This document shows, one piece after another, positions 1-8,127 of a stretch of 40,077 bases of DNA. The notes beneath the pieces are model-generated. The model was not told the DNA's origin and made no database searches. It was given only the letters and a program-made list of their open reading frames with translations. The translations under genes and the position numbers were made by a program. The stretch's first letter is position 1, and each line of letters opens with the position of its first letter. The DNA is from Deltaproteobacteria bacterium (GTDB lineage: Bacteria > Desulfobacterota > Syntrophia > Syntrophales > Smithellaceae), in contig JANYAY010000038.1 in NCBI GenBank assembly GCA_025361065.1, forward strand, positions 1-40,077, given 5' to 3'.

Positions 1-162
1 GCCGTACCTGCCTGGCTCTAGATGGGCCGCAGGCATGGCTATGGATAACTCTCACATGGGGGAGGGAAACTTTCTTCTGATAACAGCTTAATAATATAGA
101 TGTTTCAATGAAAATATTAAAGAAATTTTGACATTACGGACACATATGCAAGGAGGGGATCT

Positions 163-2055
163 ATGAAGAAACATCGCTTGCGCAATTTCTTTATATGGAC
201 CGGAGCTATAATTGGCAGCCTGATCGTCATATTGGGCGTCGTTTATCTATCTCTCCCTAAGGGACCGCGGGAGACGATGTCTTTTAATGACCCGCATTTA
301 GCTGACCGTCCCCCTGCCGGTTCCGCGCATTTTATGGCTGCTACCGGCACGCCCTGGGCAACGCGGGCTGCGCTCGCAACCATGGAAAAGGGCGGTAACG
401 CGGTTGATGGCGCCGTGGCCGCTCTGCTGACATTGAATGTCACGTACGGTGAAGCCGCCAGCTTTCCTGGCGTGGCACCGATACTGATTTATGATGCTAA
501 AACGGGAACAGTGGAAAGTTATACCGGAGCCGGCACGGCACCTGCTGCGGCGACTATAGAAAAGTTCCGAACCCGCGGTTGGACGACAGTTCCCAAGATG
601 GATATCTGGTCTCAATTATTACCGGCCTCCCCCGATGTAATGATCTCTATACTGAAAAAATACGGCACTAAATCATTTATGGAATTGAGCGCCCCCGCCA
701 TTAAGCTGGCGCGAGACGGGTTCCCCGTACATGATACCATGCTGAAAAACATGAACCTGAGCATAGTCCAGCGCCTGGGATTTGCCATTCTCATGCCTTA
801 TAACGCTCAGGTATACCTGGGAGGCCAATGGTGGCGTCCCCTATATCACGGTGAGATTTTTCGCCGTCCGGAACTGGCTGACACCTTTGAACTGATGGCA
901 AAGGCCGAGCAGGATGTTATCGCAAGTGGCGGCACACGGGAAGAAGGACTGCAGGCCGTGCGGGACATATTCTATAAAGGCGCTATAGCTAAAAAGATTG
1001 TAACTTTTCATGAGCAAAAGGGCGGCCTTTTTACAGCGAAAGACCTGGCGAGCTACAAGGGACATTTCGAAACGCCGCTCCAGGGAACGTACGGCCCTTA
1101 TACCATATATGCCAATGATACCTGGAACCAGGGAGCAGTGGTACCTATAGTGCTGCAGATGCTGGACGGCATCGACCTTAAATCGCTGGGGCACAACTCA
1201 CCGGAGTACATAAACACAGTGATACAGGCCATTGAGTTGGCAATGGCGGACAGGGAGGCCTATTTCGGCGACCCCAAGTTCGTCTCGGTTCCGGCTAAAG
1301 GATTGCTCGACTTGCGCTATGCGCAGCAAAGGAGAAAACTGATCTCTCCCGGCAGGGCCTTTGGCAAAATGCCTGCGGCGGGTAACCCCTGGAAATATGA
1401 AGGCCGGGCGTCTTTATATAGCCCGGTGGATATAAAGGCCATTAGTGCTGCCGGACCGGGAACACAGGTCGGCAAGGATACCAGCTATATAAGTATTATC
1501 GACGCTCAGGGTAACGCCGTATCTCTTACTCCCAGCGATTTTCCCCAGACTCCCATGGTACCGGGCACGGGCATGACACTGGGAAATCGCATGAACCAGT
1601 TCCGCTTGGACCCTCATCACCCGGATGCGCTGCAGCCGGGCAAGAGACCGCGCATCACACCCAATGCCAGCATGGTGCTGAAAGACGGCAAACTTTTCAT
1701 GAGCTTCGGCACACCGGGTGGTGATACTCAGACCCAGACCAGCGTTCAGGTATTCCTGAATGTCGTAGTTTTCGGAATGGACCCGCAGGCGGCTGTCAAT
1801 GCGCCGCGCTTCCAGTCCTTCAATTTTCCTGATTCGTTTGCCCCCAACGTTTATAAGCCCGGAACAATCGGACTGGAGGCGCCCCTTTATCAGTCAGTCG
1901 GCAAACAGCTGGAAGCCATGGGCTACAAGATTGAGGTGGGTGGCAAGTTGGACAATAAGTACGGTGCCGCCAATGTCATAATCAGGGACGCGCAAACCGC
2001 TCGCCTCACCGGCGGAGCAGACCCCAGGGAGGAGTCCTGGGCCGAGGGCAGATGA
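163..2055 (+). CDS. Membrane-anchored gamma-glutamyltranspeptidase family protein
   Basis: Ntn-hydrolase of the gamma-glutamyltranspeptidase family, which autocleaves and transfers or hydrolyses gamma-glutamyl groups. An uncleaved N-terminal membrane helix (about residues 10-31) follows a basic MKKHRLR start, so the enzyme probably sits outside the membrane. The family's GGNAVDGAVAA block is near residue 77. The probable autocleavage nucleophile is Thr440 in KDTSYISIIDAQGNAVSLT, followed by GNRMNQF and GTPGGDTQTQ. The length of 630 residues is slightly above normal. The start is well supported by AAGGAGGGG five bases upstream of ATG. Unusual: where classical enzymes have the substrate-binding Arg of an R-E-x-A-P motif, this protein reads GAGTAP (about residue 121), so the substrate may not be glutathione. 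Family assignment is firm; substrate is unknown. Confidence 0.88.
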   Translation: MKKHRLRNFFIWTGAIIGSLIVILGVVYLSLPKGPRETMSFNDPHLADRPPAGSAHFMAATGTPWATRAALATMEKGGNAVDGAVAALLTLNVTYGEAASFPGVAPILIYDAKTGTVESYTGAGTAPAAATIEKFRTRGWTTVPKMDIWSQLLPASPDVMISILKKYGTKSFMELSAPAIKLARDGFPVHDTMLKNMNLSIVQRLGFAILMPYNAQVYLGGQWWRPLYHGEIFRRPELADTFELMAKAEQDVIASGGTREEGLQAVRDIFYKGAIAKKIVTFHEQKGGLFTAKDLASYKGHFETPLQGTYGPYTIYANDTWNQGAVVPIVLQMLDGIDLKSLGHNSPEYINTVIQAIELAMADREAYFGDPKFVSVPAKGLLDLRYAQQRRKLISPGRAFGKMPAAGNPWKYEGRASLYSPVDIKAISAAGPGTQVGKDTSYISIIDAQGNAVSLTPSDFPQTPMVPGTGMTLGNRMNQFRLDPHHPDALQPGKRPRITPNASMVLKDGKLFMSFGTPGGDTQTQTSVQVFLNVVVFGMDPQAAVNAPRFQSFNFPDSFAPNVYKPGTIGLEAPLYQSVGKQLEAMGYKIEVGGKLDNKYGAANVIIRDAQTARLTGGADPREESWAEGR

Positions 2056-2213
2056 GTAAGAAAGCATTTTGATAAACCACTAAATGAATTGCCGCTATTT
2101 AGCTGTTATGCGTTGGAATAAGCCATAATTGAGTAATACTGTCGTCATAGGGTGAGGTGATACACATCTTAAAGGGACAGTTTACTTGCTTCTTACAAAA
2201 ATAATTATTTCTA

Positions 2214-2242
2214 TTGACAAATGAACCTGGAAAATTTAACAT
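2214..2242 (+). promoter_or_regulatory. Predicted sigma-70 promoter of the cimA leader
   Basis: A perfect -35 TTGACA (2214-2219), a 17-bp spacer and a -10 TAACAT (2237-2242, 4 of 6 matches). The expected start is near 2249, about 20 bases before the leader peptide ATG. It is the only good promoter seen in the gap after the transpeptidase gene. Confidence 0.6.
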
Positions 2243-2270
2243 ACAGAAAAATTAGATATTTATTGGTGCT

Positions 2271-2351
2271 ATGAAAACGATCACAATTAGACCTATTATA
2301 ATTAGCAACATTATAATTAGCTTCCCCATAGGAGGCCTGGTCGTGGAATAG
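2271..2351 (+). CDS. Isoleucine-rich leader peptide of the cimA attenuator
   Basis: A 26-codon ORF starting MKTITIRP and ending GGLVVE before TAG at 2349. Nine codons are isoleucine (residues 4, 6, 9-11, 14-16 and 20), including two ATT-ATA-ATT triplets; three of the nine are the usually rare ATA. The repeated codons create a direct repeat of ATTATAATTAGC at 2295 and 2310. Such a composition is characteristic of amino-acid leader peptides (ilvL and similar). The next gene, cimA, belongs to isoleucine synthesis. The ribosome site is weak (GGTG four bases before ATG). The peptide itself likely has no function; translation through its Ile codons would be the sensor. Confidence 0.82.
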   Translation: MKTITIRPIIISNIIISFPIGGLVVE

Positions 2352-2414
2352 CCACAATGCAAATCATAGGAACTTTTAAACCGCTGCCAGGAAATCCCGG
2401 GCAGCGGTTTTTTT
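2336..2414 (+). terminator. Attenuator: intrinsic terminator with competing antiterminator
   Basis: The terminator stem AAACCGCTGCC (2378-2388) pairs perfectly with GGCAGCGGTTT (2400-2410), with a T run continuing to 2414. An upstream arm, CCTGGTCGTGG (2336-2346), can instead pair with CCGCTGCCAGG (2381-2391) in 10 of 11 positions, two of them G-U. That arm overlaps the last codons of the leader peptide. A ribosome stalled at the Ile codons would leave it free, favouring readthrough into cimA. A ribosome reaching the stop codon would cover it, favouring termination. The terminator is clear; the switching is inferred. Confidence 0.75.
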
Positions 2415-2416
2415 AT

Positions 2417-2560
2417 GAAACTCCAATTTTAGAAGCGTAGCACTGAAATTGGTAAGTTTCATTATCCCGCCATAGGCGGAGGGTATTGCAAATACCCGTG
2501 GTTGTGAAACTCCAATTCCGTAAGCAAAGCTTACGGTGGAATTATCCCGCAAAGCGGCGG
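2417..2560 (+). repeat. Two-unit hairpin array in the cimA 5' untranslated region
   Basis: Two units share GAAACTCCAATT and, about 45 then 30 bases later, ATTATCCCGC followed by a short GC hairpin. Unit 1 folds as GAAAC-CCAATTT (2417-2429) with AAATTGG-GTTTC (2446-2460). Between the units is GGGTATT/AATACCC (2481-2497). Unit 2 has CCGTAAGC/GCTTACGG (2518-2536) and CCGC/GCGG (2547-2557). The array lies between the attenuator terminator and the cimA start codon at 2580. It may be a small mobile palindromic repeat or an mRNA stability element. Confidence 0.6.
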
Positions 2561-2579
2561 TTTTGAAAGCGAGGACAAA

Positions 2580-4178
2580 ATGACAAAAAATCAAGTTTTA
2601 ATTTACGACACAACTCTGAGAGACGGTTCGCAAGGCGAGCAGATAAATTTTTCGGCAGAAGAAAAATTACGGATTGCTCAGCGCTTCGATGAAGCTCATT
2701 TCCATTACATTGAAGGCGGCTGGCCCGGCTCCAATCCTAAAGATCTCCGTTTCTTCGAAATGGCAAAAGACATCAACTTTAAAAATTCCCGGCTGACGGC
2801 ATTCGGCAGCACCCGCAAGCCGCATATTAAGCCCTCGGCATGCGCGAACCTGAAAGCTCTGGTAAAAGCCGGAACTCCTGCGGTGGCTATAGTCGGTAAA
2901 GCCTGGGATCTGCATGTTCACGAAATCCTCAAAATCGATTTAGCGGAAAATTTGCAAATGATCAGTGATTCCATCCGCTATCTTAAAGATATGGGCAAAG
3001 AAGTGTTCTTCGATGCCGAACATTTTTTCGATGGTTATAAGAATAATCCTCATTATACCATCAAAGCAATCGAGACCGCGCTCACGGCAGGTGCCGATAT
3101 GATCGTCCTTTGTGACACCAACGGCGGATCAATGCCCTATGAAGTCAGTTCCATCGTAAAAAAAATTTCCTCGTCCATGCCTCTAAACAGGGCCGGTATC
3201 CACGCTCACAATGACTGCGGCCTGGCCGCAGCCAACTCTATAGCGGCTGTGCTGGAGGGTGTAGGAATGGTTCAAGGCACCATCAATGGTTACGGCGAAA
3301 GATGCGGCAATGCCGATCTGATTCTGCTTGTCGCTAATCTGCAACTGAAGATGGGGAAAAATTGCCTGCCTGCAGAATCAATCCGGCAACTTACCAATCT
3401 CTCCCACTATATCAGTGACACGGCTAATGTTCCGCCATTAAACGCACGACCTTTTGTCGGACGCAGTGCCTTCGCTCACAAAGGCGGCATGCATGTCAGC
3501 GCGGTGGCAAAAAATTCCTCGGCTTACGAACATATCCAACCGGAACTGGTCGGCAATCATCGTCGTGTCCTTGTTTCCGAGCTGGCCGGTCGGAGCAATG
3601 TTGAATATAAAGCCAGGGAACTGGGCATCGATTTGGAGAAAAATGCTTCCCTGAGTAAGAAAATCGTCCATGAAGTTAAATTAATGGAAGATCGGGGATT
3701 TCAGTTTGATGCTGCCGATGGTTCTCTCTCCTTATTGATTAAAAAAGCAATCGGCGAATTCGTCGATCCATTTACATTGGAGTGTTTCAGCGTGGTTACT
3801 TCGCGCACTGAAAACAATCCCTGTCTTTCCCAGGCGACAATTAAAATATCCGTAGGTGGCGAGGAAGAATTGACTGCCGCGGAAGGAAACGGCCCGGTAA
3901 ATGCGCTCGATCACGCCTTACGCAAGGCATTAACCAAATTTTACCCCCAGATCAAGGAAATGCATCTGGTTGATTTTAAAGTGCGCACATTGGAGGGCTC
4001 GGAAGGTACTGCCGCAGGCGTCCGTGTTCTGCTGGACTCCACTGACGGCAAAGAAATATGGAGCACGATCGGTGTCTCGGAAAATATTATTGAAGCCAGC
4101 TGGCAGGCCCTTGTTGACAGTATCGAATACAAACTCAGCAAAGATAAAAGCAATAAAAACGGATTAAAGCAGAAATGA
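2580..4178 (+). CDS. cimA: (R)-citramalate synthase
   Basis: Condenses pyruvate and acetyl-CoA to citramalate, the first step of the threonine-independent isoleucine route. The N-terminal HMGL-like TIM barrel opens with YDTTLRDGSQGEQINFS, and the metal-binding HAHNDCGLAAANS lies near residue 207. The C-terminal LeuA allosteric/dimerisation domain covers roughly residues 390-520. The long 532-residue form and the motif spacing (EGGWPGSNPKD) match the citramalate synthase group rather than 2-isopropylmalate or homocitrate synthase. Start ATG follows GAGGA by four bases. An isoleucine-codon attenuator lies upstream, which supports an isoleucine role and predicts transcriptional control by Ile-tRNA charging. 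It is followed 96 bp later by the YciO-family gene. Confidence 0.92.
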   Translation: MTKNQVLIYDTTLRDGSQGEQINFSAEEKLRIAQRFDEAHFHYIEGGWPGSNPKDLRFFEMAKDINFKNSRLTAFGSTRKPHIKPSACANLKALVKAGTPAVAIVGKAWDLHVHEILKIDLAENLQMISDSIRYLKDMGKEVFFDAEHFFDGYKNNPHYTIKAIETALTAGADMIVLCDTNGGSMPYEVSSIVKKISSSMPLNRAGIHAHNDCGLAAANSIAAVLEGVGMVQGTINGYGERCGNADLILLVANLQLKMGKNCLPAESIRQLTNLSHYISDTANVPPLNARPFVGRSAFAHKGGMHVSAVAKNSSAYEHIQPELVGNHRRVLVSELAGRSNVEYKARELGIDLEKNASLSKKIVHEVKLMEDRGFQFDAADGSLSLLIKKAIGEFVDPFTLECFSVVTSRTENNPCLSQATIKISVGGEEELTAAEGNGPVNALDHALRKALTKFYPQIKEMHLVDFKVRTLEGSEGTAAGVRVLLDSTDGKEIWSTIGVSENIIEASWQALVDSIEYKLSKDKSNKNGLKQK

Positions 4179-4274
4179 TTAATTGAGTTGCCACGAAGCT
4201 TCGATTGCCAAATCCTATAATTCCTGATATGTAGTTACGTTAAAAAAATGTATAGCAAATCAGGAATTAAACAC

Positions 4275-4880
4275 ATGTTGTCAATTAACAGCCAAAACCC
4301 GCAAATGCGGTTAATTAAAAAGGCCGTTGACGTATTGCGTGACGGTGGTATTATAATCTACCCGACAGATACGGTTTATGGATTGGGCTGTGATTTATCC
4401 AATAAGAAAGGTATTGAAAAGATTTACGAAATCAAAAGACGAAACAAGAAACAGCCGCTTAGCTTCATCTGCTCAGATTTGAAACATATCAGCCAGTATG
4501 CAAAAGTTACCGATTATGCTTACAAAACAATGAAGCGTCTTTTACCCGGTTCTTATACATTCATTCTGGAAGCATCACGCCTGGTTCCAAAAATAATTTT
4601 GCCGAAAAGACCGACAACAGGAATTAGAGTACCTGATAATAATATTTGTATGGCCATGGTCAGAGAACTTGGACAGCCTATCATCAGCACAAGCGTAAAA
4701 ACAGCGGGCGGTGAGGATTTGGGTAATCCTTATATAATCGAAGAATACTGGGGCAAATTAGTCGATTTGATAATCGACGGTGGCAATATTATTCCCGAAC
4801 CTTCGAGCGTAATCAGTCTTGTTGACGACAACATTGAAATTTTAAGAATTGGCAAAGGCGATGTCAGCGCTTTTATATAA
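4275..4880 (+). CDS. YciO/Sua5/YrdC-family threonylcarbamoyl-AMP synthase-like protein
   Basis: A single YrdC-like domain filling the 201-residue protein. KKAVDVLRDGGIIIYPTDTVYGLGC at the N-terminus contains the family's ATP/threonine-binding core; TTGIRVPDN and the ending IGKGDVSAFI resemble E. coli YciO more than TsaC. Sua5/TsaC makes threonylcarbamoyl-AMP for tRNA t6A37; the role of YciO is less certain, so no symbol is given. I chose ATG 4275 over 4248 because MLSINSQNPQ aligns with the usual YciO start and the extra nine residues carry no conserved motif. It lies between cimA and the RNase gene with gaps of about 95 bp, possibly one transcript. Confidence 0.82.
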   Translation: MLSINSQNPQMRLIKKAVDVLRDGGIIIYPTDTVYGLGCDLSNKKGIEKIYEIKRRNKKQPLSFICSDLKHISQYAKVTDYAYKTMKRLLPGSYTFILEASRLVPKIILPKRPTTGIRVPDNNICMAMVRELGQPIISTSVKTAGGEDLGNPYIIEEYWGKLVDLIIDGGNIIPEPSSVISLVDDNIEILRIGKGDVSAFI

Positions 4881-4978
4881 AAATACAGGCCTGCCGCGAA
4901 TCGGGATAACGGAAACCGTATAAGGAGTCTGAGCGTGAAAAACGCAACTGATTGCAGCTGGCTGACAAAGGACATTTT

Positions 4979-6865
4979 ATGAAACATACTATGCTTATTA
5001 ACGCTGTTCACAAGGAACAGAAGCGGATGGCCACCGTTGATGAAAAAGGCAAACTCATCGAATTCAATATTGAAATGTCGATGAAAGATCACATCACCGG
5101 AAACATATACAAAGGCAAGGTACTGAAAGTTGAACGCGGACTGCAGGCTGCCTTTGTTGACTATGGCGGAGGCAAAGATGGTTTTCTGCCTCTGCGTGAT
5201 GCCTGCCCAGAATTTTTAACCGACCAGGAAAACGGACAAAGCAACAACCGACCAATGCTTAAAGCCGGACAGGAAATAATCGTCCAGGCTGTTCGAGAAG
5301 CAACCGGTAACAAGGGAGCGCTTCTAACCTCCTATATTTCTCTGCCCGGACGGTATCTTGTTTTGCTGCCCAACAAGCCGGGAACAGGCATATCACGCAA
5401 GATTGACGACGAAGAAGACCGGCAAAAAATCAAAAACCTGATGGGACAAATTAGAATCCCGGAAAACATGGGATTTATTGTGCGGACAGCCGGTATAAAC
5501 CGGACCAAACAGGAAATCTTCCGCGATTATCAGCATCTGATGCGCCTCTGGAAAGAAATTAAAAAGAAAACTGATAATATCAGTGCACCTCTCATCATAT
5601 ATCAGGAAACCGATTTTGGTGTGCGCTCTTTGCGTGACTACCTGACTCCGGAAATTGAAGAAATTTTTATTGACGACATCGACACTTTCCGCAAGATGCG
5701 TGCTTATTTAAAGGCAATCGCTCCCCGCAATGTAAAAATAATTGTCAGCTATAAGGAAAAAATGCCTATTTTTGAGCGTTTCCAACTGGAGGAGCAAATA
5801 AGGATAATTTATCAGGAGCGCGTAGAACTAAAATCCGGCGGCTATATCATCATCAACCCGACAGAAGCGATGATAACAATTGACGTGAACTCCGGACGCG
5901 GCTCGAACAAACGGAACATCGAGGAAACAGCCTTTAAAACCAACACCGAAGCTTGTGAAGAAATTGCCCGCCAGTTGCGGCTGCGTGATCTGGGCGGATT
6001 AATCGTGATCGACTTTATCGACATGATGGAAAAGAAAAATGTTGCCGAGGTGGAAAAATCCTTCAAGAAAGCGTTGAGTCTGGACCGGGCAAGAATCCAA
6101 CTGTCACGCATTTCGAAGTTCGGCATTCTCGAATTATCGCGGCAAAAAAAACAACCTACAATCCAGGAAATAAGCTATATAACCTGCCCCTATTGTAAGG
6201 GCAGCGGGTTACGGCCTTCTCTGGAATATGCGGCTTTGGGAGCATTCCGTAAAATTGAATCGGAAGCAGTTAGAGGAATTTATTCCGCGCTTAAAGTTAG
6301 TCTACCGCATGAAATAGCCAGCTATATTCTCAACCAGAAAAGAGCTGAACTTTTAAGTTTGGAATCTTCCTTCGGCCTGGTTCTGCATATTTCCGGCAGC
6401 GGGGAAATGCCTTGGGATAAAATAGAAATTCAGCAAACTATCAAAGAAAAGGATTTAACTGAACCGGCAACTGAGACTGAACCGGTTCTCCAGGAAGAAG
6501 AAGCACCGGTAGCGCTGGCAGAGACTCCGGCACAGGAAAATCCTGCCGGCGGGGAAATCCCGGTGAAGAAAAAGCGGCATCGCCACCGCACCCGCCGCCG
6601 GAAACCTTCAGACGCAAGGCCGGAGAGCGTTGCTGCCGCTGTGCCGGCACCGGAAGTTCCGGTTAAACTGGAAAATATCTTGCCGGAAAACAATCCGGTG
6701 GCAACAACACCGGAAACGGTTGCCGAAGTACCGTTAATACAAGATCCGCCGGCACACTCGGCTCCATTGCTTATATCACCACCGGAATCGAAAGAATCGC
6801 CCCAACCGGAATCAGCCGAACCGATTATTCTCGACTCTGACAAGCCGGATAACCCGGAAAATTAA
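4979..6865 (+). CDS. Ribonuclease E/G family endoribonuclease
   Basis: Single-strand-specific 5'-sensing endoribonuclease for mRNA decay and rRNA/tRNA maturation. An S1 RNA-binding domain covers roughly residues 30-120 (GNIYKGKVLKVERGLQAAFVDYG). The DNase I-like catalytic domain contains the two metal aspartates in MITIDVNSGRG and LIVIDFIDMM. The zinc-link CPYCKGSG follows. The catalytic part is RNase G-sized, but about 120 extra residues form a Pro/Glu-rich tail containing an Arg/Lys cluster (KKKRHRHRTRRRKP), as in RNase E RNA-binding scaffolds. The tail is low complexity and probably disordered. ATG 4979 was chosen because AAAGGA lies seven bases upstream. RNase E versus G cannot be settled from sequence alone. 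Confidence 0.93.
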   Translation: MKHTMLINAVHKEQKRMATVDEKGKLIEFNIEMSMKDHITGNIYKGKVLKVERGLQAAFVDYGGGKDGFLPLRDACPEFLTDQENGQSNNRPMLKAGQEIIVQAVREATGNKGALLTSYISLPGRYLVLLPNKPGTGISRKIDDEEDRQKIKNLMGQIRIPENMGFIVRTAGINRTKQEIFRDYQHLMRLWKEIKKKTDNISAPLIIYQETDFGVRSLRDYLTPEIEEIFIDDIDTFRKMRAYLKAIAPRNVKIIVSYKEKMPIFERFQLEEQIRIIYQERVELKSGGYIIINPTEAMITIDVNSGRGSNKRNIEETAFKTNTEACEEIARQLRLRDLGGLIVIDFIDMMEKKNVAEVEKSFKKALSLDRARIQLSRISKFGILELSRQKKQPTIQEISYITCPYCKGSGLRPSLEYAALGAFRKIESEAVRGIYSALKVSLPHEIASYILNQKRAELLSLESSFGLVLHISGSGEMPWDKIEIQQTIKEKDLTEPATETEPVLQEEEAPVALAETPAQENPAGGEIPVKKKRHRHRTRRRKPSDARPESVAAAVPAPEVPVKLENILPENNPVATTPETVAEVPLIQDPPAHSAPLLISPPESKESPQPESAEPIILDSDKPDNPEN

Positions 6866-7005
6866 AGCTTTACCGCAAGCGTGCTCAGCCATAATGATTA
6901 ATATTATGCGTCTTATGCGGATGGAGAGAGGTAGATACTGAAACCATATAATCAGCTAATAAGGTGCTCAAACCAATCGATGGAAAAGGGCATCAGGAGA
7001 ATTTC

Positions 7006-7347
7006 ATGTTCTACAAAAGGGTTGATTGTTCCGGCTACCGGCAAGCGGTACCCGGCGTGTGGATGAAAACACTGGTTTACGGAGAAAAATCCCTCCTTAC
7101 ACAGTTCCAACTGGAGGCTGGCCATACATTACCGCGACACTCCCATGAACACGAGCAGACAGGCTATCTGGTATCCGGGGAAATTAAGCTGACCATTGGC
7201 GAAACAACCTATGATGTTGAACCAGGCGATAGTTGGTCTATTCCCGGCAATGTTGAGCATTGCGCCAAAATAATCTCTGATTCCGTTGCCATAGAAGTCT
7301 TCTCTCCGGTACGGCAGGATTATTTGCCGGATTATAAAACACTGTAA
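7006..7347 (+). CDS. Small cupin-domain protein
   Basis: A single conserved beta-barrel cupin of 113 residues. Motif 1 is visible as HTLPRHSHEHEQTGYLVSGE, with metal-binding His and Glu. Motif 2 is PGDSWSIPGNVEH, giving the last His. Proteins of this type are small metal-dependent enzymes or ligand-binding proteins; the substrate cannot be named. I chose ATG 7006, with AGGAGA six bases upstream, over the longer open frame from 6964. Its last 16 bases overlap the convergent acetyltransferase gene. Confidence 0.78.
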   Translation: MFYKRVDCSGYRQAVPGVWMKTLVYGEKSLLTQFQLEAGHTLPRHSHEHEQTGYLVSGEIKLTIGETTYDVEPGDSWSIPGNVEHCAKIISDSVAIEVFSPVRQDYLPDYKTL

Positions 7348-8108
7348 ATATCTGCCCGGCAATATTCTTTAAATCCCGCCTGTTTATAAACTCTCAACCC
7401 TGCTTTGGAAGATTGCAATATAATATATTTAGATCCTGCCCTTTGAGCATACTGCATAGTGGCTTGAGTTAAACTCAGTCCAATACCCCGGCGGCGATAA
7501 GCGGACAGCGTGGAAACAAAATAAATACCGGCTGTGTCCTGGTGAAAAAACAAGAGAGCAGTAGCTACCGGTTGTCCCGCAAAACAAGCCAGAAAAAGCT
7601 TTAGCGGCGATGCGCCGCTGTAGTCAAAAGAAGCAACAAAATCATGGTATTGCTTGCTGGTAGTAACATCCATGGCAAATCCGGCAAAAGAAATTTCTTC
7701 CCAGCGGGTTAAATCTTCATTATTCTCAACTAAAGAAATAGTCATTGCTGAAGATATGACTGCATCAACCATACGCCCGGATAAATCCGCCGCCAGACAG
7801 GGAATCTCCGTTTCCCGATGAAAGCCTGCTCCTTCCAGCATCGTTTTAGTCAACAATGATTGCCCGGAAGGGTAAACCCACCACCAGAATGGTAATGCTG
7901 ATTGTTCATAATGATTTTTTATCTGAGCTATTTCTCCGGCATTCTCAAGCGTTAAGGGTCTTTCATTCCAGACCCAATTAAGATCGGCGGACAAAATGCC
8001 CGAACTCATTGCATAAATCGACTGTGTCGCGTTAATGGAGGAATCCAGGTTTCCCCAGTAACGGCCGCAAGCAAAAAAGTTTCCCTGAAGTGCATTAATA
8101 AAAATCAT
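7332..8108 (-). CDS. GNAT-family N-acetyltransferase
   Basis: A 258-residue protein whose C-terminal third is a GNAT fold. The acetyl-CoA pyrophosphate loop is YRRRGIGLSLT (about residue 205), followed by the typical LQSSKAGLRVYKQAGFKEY block, where family members close the acceptor pocket. The N-terminal half lacks recognised motifs and is Trp-rich (FWWWVYP). The substrate is unknown. No clear ribosome site precedes ATG 8108; the gene begins 19 bases after the CheX-like gene ends, so translation may be coupled. A later start at 8012 is possible. Confidence 0.82.
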   Translation of the reverse strand: MIFINALQGNFFACGRYWGNLDSSINATQSIYAMSSGILSADLNWVWNERPLTLENAGEIAQIKNHYEQSALPFWWWVYPSGQSLLTKTMLEGAGFHRETEIPCLAADLSGRMVDAVISSAMTISLVENNEDLTRWEEISFAGFAMDVTTSKQYHDFVASFDYSGASPLKLFLACFAGQPVATALLFFHQDTAGIYFVSTLSAYRRRGIGLSLTQATMQYAQRAGSKYIILQSSKAGLRVYKQAGFKEYCRADIYSVL

Positions 8109-8127
8109 TTAAAATTAATAGATAATA

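Noticed and set aside
1-91. Partial coding region at the left window edge
   Set aside because: Several frames are open for too short a length to judge and none shows a recognisable protein end.
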